DNA from: Ailurus styani
Taxonomy: Eukaryota > Chordata > Mammalia > Carnivora > Ailuridae
DNA: 64,000 bases
NCBI GenBank assembly: GCA_002007465.1
Contig: LNAC01000136.1
Location: 1,757,638 to 1,821,637, forward strand
Reading direction: 5' to 3'
Part shown: piece after piece, positions 55,606 through 64,000 of the stretch
Layout: each line of letters opens with the position of its first letter
Position numbering within the stretch: the first letter of the stretch is position 1
Translations under genes and position numbers: made by a program
Notes under the pieces: model-generated
The model's database searches: none
Seen by the model: the letters and a program-made list of their open reading frames with translations, nothing else
Told to the model about the DNA's origin: nothing

Positions 55606-56393
55606 GAGCCGCATGGGCCTCACTGGCTGACACAGTCACAGCGTGGGAATGGCAGCGTTTGCACAGCTCTGGAGCCAAACAAAGCAAACCTGGTATCTCC
55701 TTCCACTGTTTCTGATCTCTTAGGATTTATCCTATTACTTATAATTGGGCCTCTAGGTACTCCTAACCAGACCGAGATTATTCAGACAAGGCCATATGAG
55801 AAGGATCTGACCCTTAGCCCCATGACAAGGACCTCAGATCCTGTCTCTGTAACAGGTCCTTCTACTGTTATCTCTTTGAGCTCTTGCAGACCAGGAGAAA
55901 AATGTTAAGACACCTTGAAGCCCTGGAGCTAGGGGGTAGCTCTGCCCGGAGAAGGAGAGCCATATCTAAAGACAGGCCACAAGCAAAAGCAGAGCACTGG
56001 TTACTACATGTTCCCTTAATGATTAACGGCAAGTCACGGTGCCTCCTGGAGGCTTGCACTCCGCGAACGTTCTTACAACGCCCACTCCCACATTCTCATA
56101 TACCAGTGTTTACAATGAGAATGTAGATGTAACAATTAATATAAAGACAAAAAGGGGTTTAAAAAGACCTTGCCATTTGTTCAAAGAATGGCAAGAACAG
56201 CAAAGAATAGCAAGAACAGAACCCCCACGGTGCCTAGTACTCAGTCACAAAGAAACAAACTTGCAAACTACTGAAGCCTGACTTGTGTAACTATGGCTAC
56301 TATGTTTAACCATAACGCCTATGTATTAATCATACTAGTAACTTGACATTTTCTCACTTCGCTTGTTTTTCTTTAAAAAATACCTTGTTGGGG
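55606..56393 (+). other. Unidentified 780-base segment, possibly retroviral
   Basis: A non-SINE block between a beheaded SINE and two tandem SINEs. A plus-strand frame that begins in the upstream SINE runs to 55908 and contains a hydrophobic stretch GFILLLIIGPLG. An overlapping frame (55884-56126) contains an arginine-rich run (ARRRR). The right end (TTTAAAAAATACCTTG after an AT-rich stretch) could be an LTR part. These traits would fit a fragment of an endogenous retrovirus, but no diagnostic motif was found and host single-copy DNA remains possible. Confidence 0.3.
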
Positions 56394-56555
56394 CCTGTGG
56401 GTGGCTCAGTGGGTTAAAGCCTCTGCCTTCAGCTCAGGTCATGATCTCAGGGTCCTGGGATCAAGCCCTGCATTGGGCTCTCTGCTCAGCCTCCCTCTGC
56501 CTGTCTCTCTGCCTCCTTGTGATCTCTCTCTCTGTCAAATAAGTAAATAAAATCA
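56394..56555 (+). mobile_element. CAN SINE, first of a tandem pair
   Basis: GGGGCCTGTGGGTGGCTCAG head, slightly shortened middle, AAGTAAATAAAATC tail running straight into the next SINE. Confidence 0.94.
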
Positions 56556-56757
56556 GGGCGCCTGGGTGGCTCAGTGGGTTAAAGTCTCTGCCTTCAGCTC
56601 AGGTCATGATCCCAGGGTCCTGGGATCAAGGCCCACATCCGGCTCCCTGCTCAGCAGGGAGCCTGCCTCCTCTTCTCTCTGCCTGCCTCTCAGCCTACTT
56701 GTGATCTCTCTCTGTCAAATAAATAAATAAAATCTTAAAAAATAATAAAAATAAATA
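56556..56757 (+). mobile_element. CAN SINE, second of a tandem pair
   Basis: Begins GGGCGCCTGGGTGGCTCAG directly at the tail of the preceding copy, in the same direction. Confidence 0.95.
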
Positions 56758-57870
56758 AATATGTAATTCCTTTCAGGACCATGGGTGCTTTTGCCATGGT
56801 TGTCATGTGGCAGAGGTCTAACGAGGGTGTGAGAATATGAAATAGGAGGTCTCACCGCAACTGAAGAATGGCTAGTTTTTTGGATGAGTACATCCTACCT
56901 TACAAGGAGAAGTTTTCTGAGAAGAAGCGGAAATTTACATCCAGACCCTGAAACGTATTCATTAATTATGTGAAAATATTCCAGGGCCCTAAGAATAAGA
57001 AGTGTTTCTTATCCACTTCTCAGAAATTTTGGGCATATCTTCTTGTTCTATACCATCATTGTACCAAATACATAATTTCAAATGTTTTGTTGATGGGAAA
57101 AAAGTCTCAGTTCTTTCACTGTCTAGTTCTGGCTTCTTTTCTCCACCTCATACTTCTTAATGAAACGTAGATTCAAAGGAAGCTTCAAAAATCATAACTT
57201 TTCAAATTAAAACAATCTGTTACGAGATCCTTCTGTGATGGAGGAGACATTGCCACGGTCATGACTCACTGAGCAACCAAGTTCAAGTGTGTGAAGCAGT
57301 GAGTAAGCCAAACTCTTCTACAGAGTATAGAATTCTCCATTGCGTAGTGCAGTGCCTTAATTTGAATTTTTTTGTTTGCATTTTTCATGGCAAACATCTG
57401 CCAAGGGAAAAACAAAGTGGTAACCTGCCACCTTGTGGATGTACGAGGAATGGAACTATTCTAGTTTTGGGTTTGGGGTTTTTTTCCTCATGGGGAGAAT
57501 TTAACATTGTATTTGTTTTTCCCAATTACAGAAGGAATAATTATTCACTGAGAAAAATACAGGAAAATCATAAAGAACAGTGGATACTCAAATATGAGTG
57601 GATTGTATGAAAAAAACATGAGTAATCCTCCCAATCTTGATTTGGAGTGTACCCTATTGAAGCAGCATAGTGAGTAAAGGAGTGAATTTTTCTGAATCTG
57701 ATTTTTCAGGTCAGCTGTTGGCCTTTTGGCCTGGCCTTACATTAGGGTCTGACCTTCCAGAAATATTATTCATGTCCCATTTGGCTAGAAGATAAAATTA
57801 TGTTTATGGTCCAAGAAGGTATAAAAATTATTTGTTAGTACCATTGATAACAGTCCATTTCCACCTGAAA
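56758..57870. other. Mostly single-copy DNA
   Basis: A LINE-like scrap (GAAAAATACAGGAAAATCATAAAG) at 57550-57575. Frames at 56970-57170 and 57287-57610 have no recognisable domain. TTTTTCCCAATTACAG at 57518-57533 resembles an acceptor but lacks a matching donor. Confidence 0.45.
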
Positions 57871-57874
57871 GGTG

Positions 57875-58110
57875 TATTGTATTGTATTTTACTTTATTTT
57901 ATTTTGGAGAGGACATGGGAGGGGCAGAGGGAGAGAAAGAATCTCAAGCAGACTCCCCATGAGCATGGAGACTAAAAAAAGGGGAGGCTTGGCTCGATCT
58001 CACAACCCTGAGATCATGACTTAAGCCAAAACCAAGAGTCAGAGGCTCCAAAAAAAAAAAAGAAAAGAAAAGAGTCGGAGGCTCAACCAACTGAGCCACC
58101 CAGGTGCCCA
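57875..58110 (-). mobile_element. CAN SINE, minus strand, with internal duplication
   Basis: The head region AGAGTCAGAGGCTC is repeated as AGAGTCGGAGGCTC around an A-rich insert (58049-58073), a structure not seen in the other copies. Confidence 0.88.
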
Positions 58111-58843
58111 GAGGGGTGTATTTATTAATCAACTAAACAAACGTTTCATTATGGGTCGTTATGGGGTAGATGGGTCCAGAAGATCAGGAGATGAGTTAAC
58201 TCTCCCAGAAAGGGTGATCTTAGGTCCACTGTTGAAGACTGAATTCTGGACTGGATGGCTTTCTGGTATTTCATAGATTCTTCACATTCTTTTGGATTTA
58301 TAAAGGCCCAGGCTCAGGTGGTCTCAGTTTCCCTTTCTGCAAAATGGTAGACCAGACTGGTAATTTGCAAACTATGTGCTTCTAGAGGTTTCAAAATATT
58401 TGATCCAAATTTCCATATAAATATATATTTTATCAATCTCATTTCCACAGTATTATTTTAAAAATTTCTGAATCGGTCATGTTACAAAAGCCTATACAGG
58501 GATATGATCCCAAGTCGAATGTGTTTGAGGCTGTCAGCATGTTAGTGTAGAGGCATATTAGAGGAAATTTATACCATACAAAGGAAATTTTCCAAGTTCA
58601 AACTCCAAAATACATTTGAGGCAATAAAATACCACTTTTTGCTTCTTTTTTTTACAGGGATTCCATGTGAGATTTTACATGTCTGTTTTCACGGGGGGAA
58701 TTCTGAAGACACTGTACCCCTCAGCCAGTTCATTTGTCCTGTGGTCTGTTTATAATAAATTTTCTACAACTGACCAACAGGTGATCTTAGAAGAGCTAAT
58801 ACCGAGGTCTTACTTTGCATGAGACACTGATTTAGTGGCTTTT
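58111..58843. other. AT-rich single-copy DNA, no gene
   Basis: No repeat or exon recognised; the last bases before 58844 resemble a MIR start. Confidence 0.5.
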
Positions 58844-59288
58844 CACACATTAACTCTTTTTTTTTTTAATTTTTTATTTATGGGCGCCTGGGTGGCTCAG
58901 TGGGTTAAAGCCTCTGCTTTCGGCTCAGGTCATGATCTCAGCGTCCTGGGATCAAGGCCCACATCTGGCTCTCTGCTCAGCAGGGAGCCTGCTTCCTCCT
59001 CTCCCTGTCTCTCTGCCTACCTCTCTGCCTACTTGTAATCTCTCTCTCTGTGTCAAATAAATAAAATAAAATCTTAAAAAAAAAAAGTTAAAAAAAAATA
59101 AATAATTTATTTATTTGACAGCAAGAGCACAAGCAGGGGGAGCAGCAGAGGGGGATGGAGAAAGAGACTCCCCGCTGAGCAGGGAGCCCGATGTGGGGCT
59201 CGATTCCAGGACCCTGAGATCATGACCTGAGCCGAAGGCAAAGGCTTAACCATTTGAGCCACCCAGGCGCCCCCACACATCTACTCTT
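58844..59288. mobile_element. Nested SINE pair: plus SINE inside the tail of a minus SINE
   Basis: Outer duplication CACACATTAACTCTT (58844-58858) and CACACATCTACTCTT (59274-59288). The minus SINE (tail from 58859, body about 59095-59273) holds a plus SINE (58882 to about 59087) in its T/A-rich tail, the same arrangement as at 30217-30651. Confidence 0.9.
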
Positions 59289-59370
59289 AAGTCTTTCCAG
59301 TGCTCTGGGAGGCGGCCAGTGTTATTACTCCCATCTTACAGTCCGGAACTGGGGCACAAAGAGGTGAGTT
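59289..59370 (+). mobile_element. MIR fragment
   Basis: AGTGTTATTACTCCCATCTTACAG followed by GAACTGGGGCACAAAGAGG. Confidence 0.65.
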
Positions 59371-60024
59371 GAGGTGCCTACTCCGGATCTCTGTCGCCTC
59401 ATGTAGGTCTTCCTGCTATGCTGTGCGTAGCACACATTCCTGCCTCAGGGAGGAGACTAAGGCAGCTTGCCCCAGCTTGACCCCGTTCCTTCCTCCGCTA
59501 TGTTTGGCCAATTCACAGTCATCCTGAGGGTGCAGCTCAAGCCTCGCCTCTGCAGAGCACGTTCCAGTTTGCTTGATTCGTGGGGCTCCCCCGCCTCTCC
59601 GGTCCACTGTAGCATTGGTTCACGCTAGGAAGCCTGTTTGTGCAAAGGCCCAGAGGTGTGTTAGAAGTACCTGCGAAAGTTCAGGAGAGGCATGAAGGCA
59701 GAAGCAGGGAGGGACGGATAATGGTTTTGTTTAGACTTACGCTAGGGTAATGAGAAGCATGGAAGGCCATTGGTATGGCTTGATCAGAATGGCATTTGAG
59801 AAAGGTCACTGCACCTCAAATAGCTGATTGGTGTTGACTGGGGTCAAATCTAAGGCTCGGGAGAACGGAAAAGAGGCTGCGTCTAGTGGGTAAGTGAGAG
59901 GCGGTGACCTGGACTCAGCAGGTGCGAGGGAGAAAAATGGGTCAGGAGACACTCGGTGACTGCTTAGATAAGGAGGCTGTGACCTCTGATATCAGACTTA
60001 AAGGTCAGCAATTTTTAGATGCAT
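59371..60024. other. Single-copy DNA, no gene recognised
   Basis: Two opposing frames at 59300-59607 have no recognisable domain. Confidence 0.5.
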
Positions 60025-61150
60025 TTCTTAAACACAGACTTTATTTTTTTAGAGCAGTTTTAGGGTTCCAAAAAAGTGAATAGAAAGCAGAGAGAGTTCC
60101 CCTACATGGCCCTTTCTCCACCTCTTCTTTGTCCCGCAGTTTCCCCTATTATTAACATCTTGCATTAGTGTGGGGCCTTTGTTATTACTGATAAGCCCAT
60201 ATTGATAAATCATCATTAACTAAAGTTCATAGTCTACATTAGGGCTCGCTCTTCATGCTGTAGCGTTCTATGCGTTTTGACACACACGTGATGTCACATA
60301 GCCATCATTACGGTGACAAAGAGTTTCGCTGCCCTAAGAATCCTCTGTGGCTCTGCCTACTTCTTGCTTCCTTCCTCCTAACCCCGGGCAACCACTGCTC
60401 TTTTTACTGTCTCCAAAGTTTAGCCCCCACCAGAAGGACATAATTGGCATCATGTCATACATAGACTTTCAAGGTTGGCTTGTTTCACTTAGTATAATAT
60501 GCGTTTAAAGTTCTTCCATGTCGTTTTATGGCTCGATCCTTTGTTTTTATTGCTGAGTAACATGTTATATGGATATACCACCAGTTATTTATGCATTTAC
60601 CTCCTGAAGGACATCTTAGTTGGTTCCAAGTTTTGCCAAGCTGGAGTGGGTTTTTGTGTGAACATACATTTCTAACTCCTTTGGGTAAATACTGAGGAGC
60701 GTGACTCTTGGCTTATATGGTGGCTTTGTAAGAAACCACCATCTTCCAAAATGTTTCACCTTGCATTCCCACCCGCATGAATGAGAGTTCCTGTTGCTCC
60801 ACATCCTCGCCAGCGTTTGGCGTTGTTGGTGCTCTGGATTTGGGCCATTCTTATGCATGTGTAGCAGTATCTTATTATTTTTTGTTTCTTAAGTTTTATC
60901 TATTTAAGTAATCTCTACACCTAACATGGGGCTCAAAATCACAACCCCAAGATCAAGAGCCACATGCTCTTCTGACTGAGCCAGCCAGGAGCCCCAGTAT
61001 CTTATTGTTTTAATTTGTAATTCCTTGATGACACACGATGCAGAACAGCTTTCATATACTTATTAGTCATCCTGATACCTTCTCTGGTGAGGTGTCTGTT
61101 CAGATCTTTTGACCGCATTTTAATTGAGTGTTTGTTTACTTGTCAAATTT
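60025..61150 (-). mobile_element. Old L1 3' region, minus strand, about 1 kb
   Basis: A long, clear antisense L1 3' segment: AGTTCATAGTCTACATTAGG, GCCCTAAGAATCCTCTGTGGC, CTTTTTACTGTCTCCAAAG, CTGAAGGACATCTTAGTTGG, GGAGCGTGACTCTTGGC, GTTGCTCCACATCCTCGCCAG. Split by a SINE at 60880-60994. Confidence 0.95.
60880..60994 (-). mobile_element. Old short CAN SINE in an L1
   Basis: Flanked by CAGTATCTTATT at 60865-60876 and 60995-61006, so the L1 continues in register afterwards. Confidence 0.95.
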
Positions 61151-61270
61151 TATGAGTTCTTTAGACTCATTTCTTTATTGTTTGCTTAGAGTGGGCCTTC
61201 TTTCTCTTCTGTTCATGTCTCCTCAGTTCTACTCATTCCTGATTCCTACTTGTGGTCATTCTTTCTGCAG

Positions 61271-61339
61271 AGAGACAACTCAACACCAGAGAAGCAGGCT
61301 CTTTGCTCAGCAGCAGAAGAAAGGATGCTGTTAGAGCAG
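61271..61339 (+). other. Candidate exon, plus strand
   Basis: A good acceptor (GGTCATTCTTTCTGCAG) is followed by 69 bases open in one frame (RDNSTPEKQALCSAAEERML, then LEQ) ending GAGCAG before GTCAGG, a weak donor. The length is exactly 23 codons and the peptide is polar and helix-like. Lies in the direction of the plus-strand first exon at 19820, but 41 kb away. No protein family recognised. Confidence 0.25.
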
Positions 61340-61554
61340 GTCAGGGAAATAGAAGACGGATTTTGAATACTTGGTTAAAAGCACTAAGTTTGATAAGGAC
61401 ACACACATACACACACTTTCAGTTGTAGATTTACGTATACAGTGGGAACTGCGAATGCTGGGTACTGTATTTTGGTAGTCAAATGACTGGGGGAAAGGAT
61501 ATATCCTACAGGCTACAGAACAATCACCTGAATTGTTGCAAGCCTATTCTTTGG

Positions 61555-61975
61555 CCAGAGGTGGAGTGCAGGGTGTGGTGTCAAAATATGGTGTTTCTCC
61601 TGATTGGATGGGGGCCCCAAATGTGGGGCAATGATCCATTGGGTAGAAGCCAGGGGTGAGGGCCATGGAAAGATTCACCCAAGGCAGAACAAAGGTGATA
61701 GAAGTTTACTGAATACACCACAAGAGAGTGGTGAGCAGGACAACATAGGAGAGGCTGTCTGCAAGGAGGCAGTGGGTGGGGGCTGCATTTAAATGAGGAA
61801 GGTGAGGAGAGAGGGTGACCTATGGAATTTTCCCTTTTTTGATAACTGTGCCTGGTTTTAAGTAAGTAGTCCATCGGTCAGTTAGGGCCTGTGGATACTT
61901 TGAGATGGTTTCCCGATGGGCCTGTCCGTATTCAGCCATGTGGTCACTGGGGGCCTTTTCTACATTCCATCCTTC
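61555..61975 (-). mobile_element. Possible ERV LTR, minus strand
   Basis: Read on the minus strand it has a CATTTAAATG TATA-like box, a GTATTCAGTAAAC region and then GGGGCCCCCATCC near its end, a layout like LTR U3-R-U5. No target duplication found. Confidence 0.4.
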
Positions 61976-62351
61976 AAGCCTATTTGCCTAAAAGCAGCCT
62001 CTACACAGAGGTCTGATTTAAGTAGTAAAGTACTTTAGGGATAAAACTCAGAATGGTTAATTGAAAGGAACCCTTGTGAGGCTATTTTATTTTAAAGTGA
62101 CAGGGGAGCCATTGAGGGTTATTGAGCAGGAGTGGAGAAGGATCAGGCTGCTGCCTTCCATAGCCTATGCATAGTTACTGAAATGTCAACAGGGTTAAAA
62201 AAAAAAGAAATTGGGTCCTAAATGCTCCATCTTAGGAATTCTCCAACCCCTCCTTTCACTCTTTATAAATTGGGGTTCTTTCCTCCAAAACTGATGTGAG
62301 GATTATATGAGATAGTATGTAAAGTACCTAGCATTATCTCATTTAATTCTT

Positions 62352-62540
62352 TTTTTTTTTTTAAGATTTTATTTATTTATTTGACAGAGAGAGACACAGT
62401 GAAAGAGGGAACACCAGCAGGGGGAGTAGGAGAGGGAGGCAGGCTTTCCCGCAGAGCAGGGAGCCTGATGTGGGGCCCAGGACCCTCAGATCATGATCAG
62501 AGCAGAAGGCAGACACCTAACGACTGAGCCACTAGGCGCC
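62352..62540 (-). mobile_element. Young CAN SINE with 14-base target duplication
   Basis: CTCATTTAATTCTT at 62338-62351 and 62541-62554. The middle has lost a few bases around GGGGCCCAGGACC. Confidence 0.97.
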
Positions 62541-62724
62541 CTCATTTAATTCTTAAAACCACCCTTTCTTATTTATTTCTCATGATTCATTTAATTATTT
62601 TGTTTCATTTAATTCCCATACCTCCTTGGAACTCTGGGGTGTGGAGGACTAGTACCCAGGGCTGCTTTATCAGGCTCTCACCTCCAGGCTTTTCTTATTT
62701 GGTGTATCACTGAAGACAACCATG

Positions 62725-62950
62725 ATGGTAATAATTTTTACAACAGGCCAGGCAATTTGTTAAGTGCTGTACATGCAACAGCTCACTTAAATCCCACAAA
62801 ATTATTAATATTCCCATTTAGTTGATACGGACACTGAGATTCAGACAGTGCACTTTGCTCAAGGTCAGCAGGCAATTAAATGAGGCAAGGCTTGTATTCA
62901 AACCCTGGCTTATCTAGCTCTACCACCTGTGCTCTTAACCATTAACTACA
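62725..62950 (+). mobile_element. MIR element
   Basis: GGCCAGGCAATTTGTTAAGTGCTG, ATATTCCCATTTAGTTGATACGG, GCTCAAGGTCAGCAGGC and GTGCTCTTAACCATTAACTAC: most of the MIR consensus in order. Confidence 0.88.
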
Positions 62951-63525
62951 GAACGAGGCTTTTCTGTGAGGTCTGCTCCCTGGGCAGCCTTCCAAGCACT
63001 CTGTCAGGCCTACGATGGGAATATTGACAGCAGAGCACTGGAATCAGGCTCACCAGTCGGTCTCTCCCACCAGACTGAGCCTCTGAGGGCCAAGAACTTG
63101 TCTCAGTCCCCTTTGCTCCCCTAGCACCTTGCACTGTGCTTGGCACATTAGGCTCTTAATTCGTTCTTTCTGCAAATACTTACGGTGTTTGCTCTGAACC
63201 ACGCATTACACTAGTCTTAGAGAAATAGAAGTCTTGCCAACAGAGACCCCTTCGGTACCAATATAGAGAGAATATAATATTAACATTGGGTAAGCATTAT
63301 CATAGATGCATACATGGAAGGTGCAAGTGTGCCAAATCTGGACAGAATTTCCCACAAATTCATAGAGAAAAGCAAAGAGAACAATGAAAACTTCCTTCTC
63401 AAGAAAAAGAGGATGCACCTTGTGACTGACCCTGGTATTTCTTGTGAGCAAGAAATCTCCTTTGAGCTACTTCCCTACGTAATGTTTACAGCTCCAAGGG
63501 TTAGAAGGCCCACAGACTGGCATTG
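62951..63525. other. Single-copy DNA leading into a CpG-rich patch
   Basis: No gene recognised. A LINE2-type scrap may lie at 63155-63225 (AATTCGTTCTTTCTGCAAATAC). Confidence 0.45.
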
Positions 63526-64000
63526 CAGTAGAGATGACGCCTTTTGTCGGGTTTACTCAATTCTCCAGGTCACACCTCCCGGAGGGAGGGTTAGGTAGGC
63601 AGCTGCGCCCTTCCTGGAAGAAAACTGCACTACCGCGACCTTGCGCTAGTCACCGGGGTCGCCCTGTTAGACTAGGACTGGCTCCCTGGGCGCTTACATT
63701 CCGCTTGAACTTAAGACCGCGGTCAGGGGGTCCGGGGGAGACGAGGGCCATTTCTCGCAGACAGTTAAAACCTCTACGAAGTGGTGATCTTGAGCTGGAA
63801 TTTTGGAACTTTCATACACGTGTAGAGAACGAATGGACGAATGACCATCGAGCTCGCGGGTGCCAAGAAGCTATAGAACGTCTCCGGCGTCAGAATCGTA
63901 ATGAAAAAGAGGAAGGGAAAAGAAACACTCAGGATGGTCGGAGAACGGTGTTTTCACAGCAAGCAGGATGAAAGAGACACTCCCGCCACAGCTTCCAGCG
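63526..64000. promoter_or_regulatory. CpG-rich patch at the window edge, possible promoter
   Basis: About 30 CpGs in 475 bases by eye, against a CpG-poor background. It holds GACGCC, CCGCGGTC and CACGTG-type motifs. The 145-codon plus frame here (63534-63971) is Arg-rich with no recognised domain. This may be the edge of another CpG island whose gene lies outside the window. Confidence 0.5.

Noticed and set aside
63534..63971. 145-codon Arg-rich frame at the right edge
   Set aside because: Open length is expected in CpG-rich DNA with few stops; no domain or splice evidence.
1..64000. CRISPR arrays, operons, phage or plasmid genes
   Set aside because: The repeats are dispersed SINE/LINE/LTR copies with target duplications and eukaryotic splice signals; nothing prokaryotic is present.

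Overview
This is a nuclear, intron- or intergenic-type segment of a mammalian genome, with no bacterial, plasmid or organelle content. About sixty tRNA-Lys-derived CAN SINEs (SINEC) are recognisable. These occur only in Carnivora. The dominant young subtype has a 'GTGGGTTAAAGCC' head and a 'CTGCCTACTTGTGATCTC' tail, which I associate with mustelids (ferret, mink, polecat and relatives). A caniform carnivore, most probably a mustelid, is the best reading; the species is not determined.

Layout. 1-18 kb: single-copy sequence with many young SINEs, L1, MIR, L2 and MER20 remnants, a purine tract near 3.9 kb, and one minus-strand exon-like interval near 8.2 kb. 18.4-20.6 kb: the one strong promoter-like region, a CpG island broken by a 187-base N gap (19496-19682). 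An excellent minus-strand exon signature lies on one side (18421-18538), a donor-like site faces left inside the island (19461) and a consensus plus-strand donor faces right (19821). This suggests a bidirectional promoter whose start sites lie in or next to the gap. 20.6-63.5 kb: repeat-rich sequence that would be intron of the plus-strand gene if one exists. It holds L1, MIR, L2, hAT transposons (MER5-like), MLT1-type and other ERV LTRs, and three copies of one 350-390 bp LTR family. 63.5-64 kb: a second CpG-rich patch that runs off the window.

No complete protein-coding gene can be supported. Nearly all long open frames are SINE translations, run through N, or lie in low-complexity or unique non-coding DNA. 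The gene or genes served by the island could not be named from sequence.

The most useful observations are the gap-interrupted bidirectional island with its splice signals; two assembly joins marked by single Ns with duplicated flanks, probably allelic SINE-bearing haplotypes; two nested head-to-head SINE pairs able to form hairpins; an ERV LTR that split an older SINE; and an unidentified 780-base segment at 55.6-56.4 kb that may be retroviral. I found no convincing evidence of an undescribed biological system.
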